This document shows, piece by piece, positions 1-6,538 of a stretch of 9,543 nt of DNA. Made by a program: the position numbers and the translations under genes. The notes beneath the pieces are model-generated. The model saw only the letters and a program-made list of their open reading frames with translations, had not been told where the DNA came from and ran no database searches. Position 1 is the stretch's first letter, and every line of letters starts with the position of its first letter. The stretch lies in NCBI GenBank assembly GCA_047611425.1, contig JBLFWJ010000133.1:1-9543 (forward strand). Direction: 5' to 3'. This DNA is from JBLFWJ01 sp047611425 (GTDB lineage Bacteria > Bacteroidota > Bacteroidia > UBA10329).

Positions 1-41
1 TCCACGGAACGTTTTGATTTCTCCTCTTCCATCCTATCCTT

Positions 42-689
42 TTATAAGTCTGTTCCAGTTTGTGTTTTCCAGATGGATGCCTTGCACGACTTTGGCAAAT
101 CAGCGCATTCCATGGCTTTCATCGTCTTTTCATTGCTATCCTGATTCTGTTTGTAAAGAAGCTGATACACATCAGAGACTGATAACGAATCTTGCTCCTC
201 CACAAGCTTCAATTCATCACCAACTGTTACATCTCCCTCTTCAATTACTCTGAAGTAAACTCCACAAAACGGCTGGTTTACAAACGTTTTTAAAACTGCT
301 TGTGTCTTGAAACGAATTCCAAGTTTAAAGCACGGTTGCCTTGGTTGGCAAACTTGAATTTTAGCTAAACCAACTTGATAGATTGAACCGATGTTCATCT
401 TGGACTCGTCCATTCCTTCAATGGTCAAGTTTTCACCGAACATTCCAAAGTTCCATTCTAGGTCTGGATATTGGTCAATCCAGAAAGGATAATGATCATG
501 CGAATAGGCATACATCGCTTTATCGATGCCTCCATGGTATTTACGATCCACGACTGAATCGTTGACTACATCCTCATTTCCTAAATGAATGGAGCTTTTG
601 ACGGGATATTTGAATATGCCGGTTTCAACCTGCTGGCCCCGCCATTCTACAACCTCCTTCTTTCCTGTATTTACGGATACAATCTTCAT
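42..689 (-). CDS. MOSC domain protein, YiiM-like
   Basis: A 215-residue cytoplasmic protein with no signal peptide. It shows the MOSC layout of the YiiM type: an N-terminal beta segment (MKIVSVNTG), the motif DRKYHGGIDKAMYAY around residues 48-62, FGENLT at 84-89, and QPRQPCFKL with Cys120, the conserved cysteine expected to bind the sulfur of a molybdenum cofactor. Residues about 168-210 (SVSDVYQLLYK onward) look like the C-terminal 3-alpha domain of YiiM-type proteins. YiiM in Escherichia coli takes part in molybdenum-dependent reduction of N-hydroxylated bases such as 6-hydroxylaminopurine; the same role here is inference. I chose ATG at 689, 5 nt after the stop of the upstream lipoprotein gene and preceded by a purine-rich stretch. 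A TTG at 704 would add five residues and overlap that gene. It is the distal gene of a two-gene unit. Its stop codon is inside the window, so it is complete. Confidence 0.93.
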   Translation of the reverse strand: MKIVSVNTGKKEVVEWRGQQVETGIFKYPVKSSIHLGNEDVVNDSVVDRKYHGGIDKAMYAYSHDHYPFWIDQYPDLEWNFGMFGENLTIEGMDESKMNIGSIYQVGLAKIQVCQPRQPCFKLGIRFKTQAVLKTFVNQPFCGVYFRVIEEGDVTVGDELKLVEEQDSLSVSDVYQLLYKQNQDSNEKTMKAMECADLPKSCKASIWKTQTGTDL

Positions 690-694
690 TCTTC

Positions 695-1516
695 TTATCT
701 CCAAATCAACTCGATGTATCCCTTGTAGTTGTCTCCATCAATCATATACTGAGACGGATAGTTGTCATCGTTACCACCATCTGAAACATGCGTCATGTAG
801 TACGGATCGAAAGTAGCCACACCCATTCGCTTTCCTGTCTCACCCCCGAAAACTATAGCCGGATCATAGTCTATTAACTCTACAAAAACATCCATAGTCT
901 GTGGACTAATTCCTTCCATTTCTTCCTTTTCGATTGGAATTGTCAGAGGCAAATCTGTTTCAAAGTTGAAATCCAACGCGTAAACATCGGAAGGGAAATG
1001 GGTATGATCAGACGCTCTCGCATTGACCAAAAGATCAGGGTAAGCCACTGTGTTCGAATAATCCCCGGCATTAGCAACACCATCTATATCGTCCCATTCA
1101 AATCCATCTTGATCACGATAATTAATCTCTGTGACAACGAAGTTCCCAAAAGCCAATGTGTCAGGAATATTAGTCACTTCAATTTTTCTCGTTGCATAAG
1201 ACTCTTTCACGCTACCCAAGGCTCTCAACTGAATTTTAAACCAGGCATTCTCTTGAGCATACCAAGCTGGATTTTCTCTATCGGTTTGATGATTATAAGA
1301 AGATTGGTAACCGTATTCACCATCCATAGAGTCTGAAATGGACATGGTCCACTCATAAGTTCTAACGTTCGTTGAACTATTTATCACGTTAATCTTACCC
1401 AAAATCACAGGATCCATTTCCAGCTCGAATTCGGCATGAACTGTTTCAATGCACGACTGGTTAGAACATGCAATTAACGATGCCAATAAGAAATACCATG
1501 ATTTTGAGCTTCGCAT
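695..1516 (-). CDS. Predicted lipoprotein of unknown function
   Basis: A 273-residue protein of no family I recognise. The N-terminus is a lipoprotein signal: basic start (MRSSKSW), hydrophobic stretch, and lipobox L14-I15-A16-C17, so the mature protein should be lipid-anchored at Cys17 in the envelope. The following region (about 33-65, DPVILGKINVINSSTNVRTY then EWTMSISDS) reads like a beta-sandwich, PKD-like strand pattern (established families use such folds for surface binding), but this is only a resemblance. The rest is rich in Asp, Tyr and Asn, typical of secreted Bacteroidota beta proteins, and ends in GYIELIWR. It is the first gene of the minus-strand pair with the MOSC gene. The start is ATG at 1516; there is no clear ribosome binding site, which is usual in this phylum. 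A functional link to the MOSC protein is not evident beyond co-transcription. Confidence 0.85.
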   Translation of the reverse strand: MRSSKSWYFLLASLIACSNQSCIETVHAEFELEMDPVILGKINVINSSTNVRTYEWTMSISDSMDGEYGYQSSYNHQTDRENPAWYAQENAWFKIQLRALGSVKESYATRKIEVTNIPDTLAFGNFVVTEINYRDQDGFEWDDIDGVANAGDYSNTVAYPDLLVNARASDHTHFPSDVYALDFNFETDLPLTIPIEKEEMEGISPQTMDVFVELIDYDPAIVFGGETGKRMGVATFDPYYMTHVSDGGNDDNYPSQYMIDGDNYKGYIELIWR

Positions 1517-1552
1517 AAGAATGAGAACGTGGGTGTTTAGGACTCTTGATTG

Positions 1553-1581
1553 TAAACATAGAATTTATCGGCCTATCCCAA
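1553..1581 (-). promoter_or_regulatory. Candidate promoter for the minus-strand lipoprotein-MOSC pair
   Basis: Read on the minus strand, TTG (1581-1579) is followed after 18 nt by TATGTTTA (1560-1553), which matches seven of eight positions of the Bacteroidota -7 consensus TAnnTTTG. The start would fall near 1546, giving a 5' leader of about 30 nt before the ATG at 1516. This is a pattern match only. Confidence 0.4.
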
Positions 1582-1616
1582 TTCCTACAGTCAGGTAAGC
1601 TCGTGTAAATATTTTA

Positions 1617-1630
1617 GTTGCATATGCAAC
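1617..1630. promoter_or_regulatory. Perfect 14-bp palindrome, candidate MarR operator
   Basis: GTTGCATATGCAAC is a perfect inverted repeat centred 32 bases before the MarR-family start codon. MarR dimers typically bind palindromes of this size in their own promoters, and ligand binding releases them. The site covers the putative -33 TTG box (1618-1620), so a bound dimer would block polymerase and repress the whole efflux operon. It lies about 36 bp from the divergent candidate promoter, so control of the minus-strand pair is possible but less likely. The binding role is inference from position and symmetry. Confidence 0.6.
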
Positions 1631-1647
1631 CTTTATACCTACATTTG
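1618..1647 (+). promoter_or_regulatory. Promoter of the marR-RND efflux operon
   Basis: TTG at 1618-1620, a 19-nt spacer, then TACATTTG at 1640-1647, a full match to the Bacteroidota -7 consensus TAnnTTTG at the expected spacing. Transcription should begin roughly at 1652-1655, right against the ATG at 1656, so the mRNA would be leaderless or nearly so. The -33 box lies inside the 14-bp palindrome. Confidence 0.6.
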
Positions 1648-1655
1648 CCATCGAT

Positions 1656-2129
1656 ATGAAGAAAGGAATGTTTCCTGGATTTGAGAATTTGATGATGCCA
1701 TGGATCGGTAAAACGATGAAGCACATTGATAACTTCATTGCCACAAAAATGGCAGAAAAGGGTGTAAACCTTACCCGCCAACAGGTCATTCTTCTCAAAG
1801 TACTTTTCCATGATGGCCCCCTTCCACAAAATGATCTTGCGTTCTTAACGGATCGAGACAAGACCAGTTTAACTAGGCTTTTGAGCACAATGGAGAAGAA
1901 GAATCTTCTGGCAAGAATTACTTCCCCAGAAGATAAAAGAGTCAATTTGGTACATCTAACCAAGCACGGAGAAAAAATTCTAAACGAAACCACTCCTATT
2001 CTGTTAGAGGTGATTATGCAAATGCAAGAAGGAATAAGTGTAGAGGATCAGAAAGTGGTAATTGGCGTGATGAAACGCATTCAAGATAATATTGAAGAAC
2101 ACGTAAATAGTTGCAACACCAACAAATAA
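1656..2129 (+). CDS. MarR-family transcriptional regulator of the efflux operon
   Basis: A 157-residue winged helix-turn-helix regulator. Residues 39-50 (LTRQQVILLKVL) and 57-65 (PQNDLAFLT) form the first helices of the DNA-binding domain. DKTSLTRLLSTMEKKNL (68-84) is the recognition-helix region, and ITSPEDKRVNLVHLT (88-102) is the wing with the family-typical DxR. The N- and C-terminal helices (about 10-35 and 110-150) would form the dimer interface. MarR repressors are usually released by small toxic or phenolic ligands; here the target is probably the efflux operon it heads, because a perfect palindrome overlaps its promoter and the adaptor gene starts 3 nt after its stop. I chose ATG 1656; an in-frame ATG at 1668 would drop four residues, but the GAAAGGA before it is too close to act as a binding site. 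The ligand cannot be told from sequence. Confidence 0.92.
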   Translation: MKKGMFPGFENLMMPWIGKTMKHIDNFIATKMAEKGVNLTRQQVILLKVLFHDGPLPQNDLAFLTDRDKTSLTRLLSTMEKKNLLARITSPEDKRVNLVHLTKHGEKILNETTPILLEVIMQMQEGISVEDQKVVIGVMKRIQDNIEEHVNSCNTNK

Positions 2130-2132
2130 GAA

Positions 2133-3257
2133 ATGATTAGAAAAGTCATCATAACAGTTTTATCTGTCGTCATATTAGTCGGTGGATTTTTTGGCGCCAA
2201 GAAAATTGCAGACAGCAAAAAGCCACCTGAAAAGAAGATTGAAAAAACGGTTACAACCGTGTTCACTTCAAACGTGGAGAATGGTGCGATTCAGGTCGAG
2301 CTTCCAGTCACAGGTTCGTTAAAAGCAAAGAACCGCGTTGACCTATTTAGTGAAGTACAAGGTGTGATGCTTCCTGATGGTGGGAAATTCAAAGCTGGTA
2401 CGGCTTTCAGCGCTGGTCAATCTCTAGTTTCGATAAATGCTGATGACTTCAAGGCAAGTTTGATGTCTCAACGAAGCAATTTGCAGAACTTGGTAACCGC
2501 AGCCTTGGCAGACTTACGGTTAGATTACCCCTCTTCTTTTGACAACTGGAACAGCTATCTGTCAAATCTGGATGTAAACAAATCGATTCCTGCGCTGCCG
2601 GAACCAGCATCCGACAAGGAGCGGATGTTCATAACGGGTCGGAACATCTACACCACTTATTACAGCATTAAGAATGCTGAAATCATCTTGGCTAAGTACA
2701 ATCTCTCTGCCCCATTCAATGGGATATTGACCAATGCGATGGTCACGCCAGGAACGGTTATCAGACCCGGACAGAAGTTGGGAGAATTCATCGACCCAAG
2801 TGTTTATGAATTGGAAGCTCCGATCAGCTCTTCAATGATCAACTACCTGAAAGTGGGACAACAAGTTCAAGTACGAGCAACCGATAATTCGGACAGAAAT
2901 TGGACTGGGTCTGTAACTCGAATCAATCGGTTGATCGATCCGAAATCGCAGAGCATCAGTGCCTTCATTCAAGTTAGTGGTGCTGGGCTAGAAGAAGGAA
3001 TGTTCTTGGAGGCAAGCATTGATGCCGCCAAATTGGAGAACGCTTTTGAAATTGCACGTTCAGTGATATTTGATGAAGACCAAGTCTTCTTAGCCGTTGA
3101 TTCCATTTTGGTTCAACAGACAGTTTCCGCCATTCACTTCAACGAAAAGACAGCGATTGTACGGGGGCTTGAAAACGGTGCTCAAGTATTGTCTAAAATG
3201 CCTCCCGGAGCTTATCCTGGAATGAAAATTCAGGTTTATAGGGAGTTAGAAGATTAG
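2133..3257 (+). CDS. RND efflux periplasmic adaptor subunit (membrane fusion protein)
   Basis: A 374-residue HlyD/AcrA-type adaptor that links the inner-membrane RND pump to the TolC-family channel. An uncleaved N-terminal membrane anchor (about 4-21) is followed by a charged, proline-containing linker. The two halves of the lipoyl domain are near 52-104 (VELPVTGSLKAKNRVDLFSE) and 190-222 (LSAPFNGILTNAMVTPGTVI). Between them is a short helical hairpin (about 105-188) with a Pro-rich tip (SIPALPEPAS at 151-160). A beta-barrel domain covers about 226-300, with the family-like EEGMFLEASI at 287-296, and a membrane-proximal domain ends the protein (LSKMPPGAYPGMKIQVYREL). No lipobox is present, so it is anchored by the N-terminal helix. 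The gene begins 3 nt after the regulator stop, indicating co-transcription and likely translational coupling. Substrate is unknown. Confidence 0.93.
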   Translation: MIRKVIITVLSVVILVGGFFGAKKIADSKKPPEKKIEKTVTTVFTSNVENGAIQVELPVTGSLKAKNRVDLFSEVQGVMLPDGGKFKAGTAFSAGQSLVSINADDFKASLMSQRSNLQNLVTAALADLRLDYPSSFDNWNSYLSNLDVNKSIPALPEPASDKERMFITGRNIYTTYYSIKNAEIILAKYNLSAPFNGILTNAMVTPGTVIRPGQKLGEFIDPSVYELEAPISSSMINYLKVGQQVQVRATDNSDRNWTGSVTRINRLIDPKSQSISAFIQVSGAGLEEGMFLEASIDAAKLENAFEIARSVIFDEDQVFLAVDSILVQQTVSAIHFNEKTAIVRGLENGAQVLSKMPPGAYPGMKIQVYRELED

Positions 3258-3306
3258 TGAATTAGCCAATAAAACAGCAAACGACCAATTCTAAAAACCT
3301 AAAAAA

Positions 3307-3322
3307 CTAATCACCTAATCAC
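3307..3322. repeat. Short tandem 8-mer (CTAATCAC x2) in the A-rich gap before the RND gene
   Basis: Two perfect copies of CTAATCAC are followed by CTAAAAAA, which runs straight into the ATG at 3330. Upstream, CTAAAAAC and CTAAAAAA look like degenerate relatives. The 72-bp gap between adaptor and transporter holds no gene. A-rich leaders are usual for translation starts in this phylum, and this one may work simply as an unstructured ribosome landing site. Confidence 0.6.
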
Positions 3323-3329
3323 CTAAAAA

Positions 3330-6300
3330 ATGAGAGGCGTAATAGCTCACTTTATAAAGTATCCGGTTGCCGTGAATGTCTCCATTCTGGGGATATTCCT
3401 GCTAGGATACATCGGCATGAGTTCCATGCGTTCAAGCTTCTTTCCGTTGCAGGATTCTAAGATTGTCAACATCCAAGTTGTATATCCGGGGGCTTCTCCA
3501 GAGGAGATGGAAGAAGGCGTAGTTCTCAAAATTGAGGACAACATTAGAGGATTAGTTGGGGTTGATCGGTTCACTTCCGCTTCAGCTGAGAATTCGGCCA
3601 ATATTAAAGTTGAAGCCCAGAAAGGGTACAACATCGATGTCCTTTTGGCGGATGTGAAGAATGCGGTGGATAAGGTTCCCTCCTTTCCTGCCGAGATGGA
3701 ACCGCCTGTTGTTTCCAAATTGGAAAACTTAACTACCGCCATCAGTTTTGCGGTGAGCGGAGAAAATATCTCACTTAGGTCATTAAAATCCATTGGAAGG
3801 CAAGTGGAGAACGACATGCGGAATACCGATGGTATTTCTCAAGTGACGCTTTCTGGTTTCCCTGAAGAGGAGATTACTATTTCCTTGAACGAGGAGAAAA
3901 TGAGAGCGTACAATTTGTCGTTCCGGCAAGTAGCCGGTGCCATTGCCAACAACAACCTTCTTTCAACAGGAGGTTCGATAAAGACCGAAGCTGAGGATTA
4001 TCTAATCCGAGTAAATGAGCGTTCGTACCATGCCGAAGGCGTGGACAACATCATTCTTAAAGCAGATGAAAAGGGAAGCATTATTCGTTTGAAGGACGTT
4101 GCGGTTGTAGCTGATAGCTGGTCGGAAACACCAGAGCGTTCGTATTACAATGGAAATCCTTCAGTAACTATTGATGTCAAAACAACCAACAGCGAGGATT
4201 TGATCAGTGCATCTGATGCCGTGGTTGCGTATTGCGAAAAGTATAACGAAACACACGATAACGTTCAGTTGAGTGTAACACGTGATTCATCAATTCTGAT
4301 TAAGCAACGTACCGAGCTACTTCTCAAAAATGGAGTACAAGGGATCCTTTTAGTTCTGTTGTTTCTCTCGCTTTTCCTACGACCTAGACTGGCATTTTGG
4401 GTGGCCTTCGGTCTGCCCGTTTCATTCATGGGCATGTTCATGTTTGTAAACTACATGGACGTTACAATCAACGTTCTCTCCCTGTTCGGGATGATCATCG
4501 TAATTGGTATTCTGGTGGATGATGGAATTGTGATTGCCGAAAATATCTTCCATCATTACGAGAAAGGGAAGAATAGAGTTCAGGCGGCAATCGATGGAAC
4601 AATGGAAGTTTTACCGGCCATTATTTCTGCCATTCTAACTACAATTATTGCGTTCTCAACATTCTTCTTTTTAGATGGTAGAGTTGGCGAATTCTTTGGC
4701 GAAGTAAGCATCGTTGTAATTCTTACCCTCGCTTTTTCGTTGATAGAGGCATTGATAATATTGCCATCTCACGTTGCGCATTCTACCGCGCTTTCTCCAC
4801 GACAAAAAATCTATTGGTTTAATGAAAAAGCCGATATTTTCTTGAATTGGTTGAGGGACAAGTCCTACATGCCTACTCTGAAATTCTTCATGAAGTACAA
4901 GCAGCTTGGCTTTGCGATTATGATCTCTGCATTGCTACTTACTGGCGGATCCATTGCCGGAGGCATCATTAAAGGAACATTCTTCCCTCCTGTAGCCAGT
5001 GATCAAGTAAACGTGACACTGAAGATGCCGCAAGGTGTGAACCCGAATACAACTGACTCGCTCATAACTGAAATTGAAAAGGCCGTTTGGATAGTAAATG
5101 AGGAATTCACAGCCAAGCAGACCGGTAATGTCCCAGTCGTAATAAATTCGATCAGACAGATCGGACCTGGTACAGCAAACGCCAAACTAATCGTGAATCT
5201 TTTGCCAGGTGAGGATCGGGATTTTCAGTCTGCTGAAATAGCAGACGCCATTGCTCAAAGAGCCGGTAAGTTCCCACAAGCTGAAAGTGTAATCTTTGAT
5301 TCAGGGATGAACTTTGGCGGAAAGCCAGTTTCGGTTTCTCTGATCAGCTACAATATTGACGAGTTGAAAGCCGCGAAAGAAGAACTGAAGTATGTATTGA
5401 ATACCAATACGCTTTTAAGAGACGTAGCTGACAACGACCCAGCCGGCATCAAGGAAGTCCGCGTTACCTTAAAAGACAAAGCCTACTTACTCGGCTTTAG
5501 TTTGAGTGATGTGGTAAGTCAAGTACGAGCTGGTTTCAACGGTTTGCAAGTCCAGCGTTTTCAGCGTGGACAAGACGAGATTATCGTTTGGGTACGCTAC
5601 GATATTGATGAACGTTCATCAATCAAGAATCTAGATGAGATGCGGGTGATTTCAAACACCGGTCAACGCGTTCCACTTAGCGAAATAGCCAATTACACAA
5701 TTGATCGAGGTGTGATTTCAATCAATCACCTGGATGGAAAACGTGAGGTGCAAGTCTTTGCTGACTTAAAGAATCCAAAGGAAAGTGCAAGTGATATTGT
5801 AGCTGATATTCAGGATAATGTAATGCCAGTTATTCAATCTAAATACCCAACTGTGTCTGCACTTTACGAAGGACAGAACAGAGAAGCGGCCAAAGTTCAG
5901 AACTCGGCAAAAAAGGTTTTCCCAATCATCCTCTTCATTATTTACATCGTGATTGCGTTCACGTTCCGATCATACAGTCAGCCGCTGTTGTTGCTATTGA
6001 TGGTTCCTTTCAGTTTGATTGGAGTTGCCTGGGGGCACTGGATTCACGGTTTTCCAATCAACATTCTTTCGTTCCTCGGAATCATTGCTTTGATTGGAAT
6101 TGTGGTCAACGATGGACTCGTCTTTATCTCCAAACTCAACATCTATCTGAAAGAAGGTCATGACTTTGACGAAGCCATCATCCAAGCTGGAAAGTCTCGA
6201 TTCAGAGCAATCTTCCTAACCTCTGCAACCACCATTGCAGGTCTTTCCCCATTGATATTTGAAACAAGCCGACAAGCCCAATTCCTAATTCCCATGGCGA

Positions 6301-6491
6301 TTGCAATTGCTTACGGAATCGGTATCGCTACCATTCTTACGCTGATTATGCTTCCAATGCTATTATCCGTTGGTAATACAATTAAGGTGCATGGTCTATG
6401 GCTGTGGGAAGGAAAAAAACCGAGTAAGGAATCTGTTGAGCGTGCGATTAAAGAACTAGAAGCGGAAAGTCAAGATGCGATAAGTGAATAG
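3330..6491 (+). CDS. RND-family efflux transporter (AcrB/MexB/AcrF type inner-membrane pump)
   Basis: A 1053-residue resistance-nodulation-division pump of full length, driving proton-coupled export from the periplasm or inner membrane through the adaptor and the TolC-family channel. It has the usual 12 membrane segments: TM1 about 8-30, TM2-6 about 335-480, TM7 about 527-548, TM8-12 about 864-1012. Two large periplasmic loops (about 31-334 and 549-863) hold the porter and docking domains. TM4 carries the proton-relay pair D397-D398 in GILVDDGIVIAENIF. In TM10 the position where AcrB has its relay lysine is in GIVVNDGLVFISKLN, with N927-D928, a variant found in many RND pumps outside the classic AcrB group. 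The C-terminus is a short charged tail. It starts 72 bp after the adaptor, with an A-rich leader. Drug, metal or lipid export cannot be decided, although the VDD motif and the absence of a heavy-metal CzcA signature favour the hydrophobe/amphiphile group. Confidence 0.95.
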   Translation: MRGVIAHFIKYPVAVNVSILGIFLLGYIGMSSMRSSFFPLQDSKIVNIQVVYPGASPEEMEEGVVLKIEDNIRGLVGVDRFTSASAENSANIKVEAQKGYNIDVLLADVKNAVDKVPSFPAEMEPPVVSKLENLTTAISFAVSGENISLRSLKSIGRQVENDMRNTDGISQVTLSGFPEEEITISLNEEKMRAYNLSFRQVAGAIANNNLLSTGGSIKTEAEDYLIRVNERSYHAEGVDNIILKADEKGSIIRLKDVAVVADSWSETPERSYYNGNPSVTIDVKTTNSEDLISASDAVVAYCEKYNETHDNVQLSVTRDSSILIKQRTELLLKNGVQGILLVLLFLSLFLRPRLAFWVAFGLPVSFMGMFMFVNYMDVTINVLSLFGMIIVIGILVDDGIVIAENIFHHYEKGKNRVQAAIDGTMEVLPAIISAILTTIIAFSTFFFLDGRVGEFFGEVSIVVILTLAFSLIEALIILPSHVAHSTALSPRQKIYWFNEKADIFLNWLRDKSYMPTLKFFMKYKQLGFAIMISALLLTGGSIAGGIIKGTFFPPVASDQVNVTLKMPQGVNPNTTDSLITEIEKAVWIVNEEFTAKQTGNVPVVINSIRQIGPGTANAKLIVNLLPGEDRDFQSAEIADAIAQRAGKFPQAESVIFDSGMNFGGKPVSVSLISYNIDELKAAKEELKYVLNTNTLLRDVADNDPAGIKEVRVTLKDKAYLLGFSLSDVVSQVRAGFNGLQVQRFQRGQDEIIVWVRYDIDERSSIKNLDEMRVISNTGQRVPLSEIANYTIDRGVISINHLDGKREVQVFADLKNPKESASDIVADIQDNVMPVIQSKYPTVSALYEGQNREAAKVQNSAKKVFPIILFIIYIVIAFTFRSYSQPLLLLLMVPFSLIGVAWGHWIHGFPINILSFLGIIALIGIVVNDGLVFISKLNIYLKEGHDFDEAIIQAGKSRFRAIFLTSATTIAGLSPLIFETSRQAQFLIPMAIAIAYGIGIATILTLIMLPMLLSVGNTIKVHGLWLWEGKKPSKESVERAIKELEAESQDAISE

Positions 6492-6538
6492 TGACTAGTG
6501 AAAGGCGAAGGGTGAAAGACGAAAAGTGAAAAGTGAAA
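6483..6538. repeat. Heptanucleotide tandem repeat, eight 7-mers, consensus RGYGAAA
   Basis: The 56 bases split exactly into eight 7-mers: AGTGAAT, AGTGACT, AGTGAAA, GGCGAAG, GGTGAAA, GACGAAA, AGTGAAA, AGTGAAA. The array begins within the last codons of the RND gene, includes its stop codon, and ends at the A of the tolC ATG at 6538. It therefore fills the entire gap between the two genes. Because 7 is not a multiple of 3, gain or loss of a unit would change the frame relation and distance between the RND stop and the tolC start. Confidence 0.75.

Noticed and set aside
1..41. Possible end of another gene at the left edge
   Set aside because: The 41 bases after the MOSC stop show no coding or terminator signal; they are too short to judge.
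1565..1993. 142-codon minus-strand frame opposite marR
   Set aside because: It is a shadow of the MarR coding sequence, with no family resemblance, and it would cover the operator and promoter.
3347..3817. 156-codon minus-strand frame inside the RND gene
   Set aside because: It is opposite a strongly conserved transporter region, and its composition is that of an antisense shadow.
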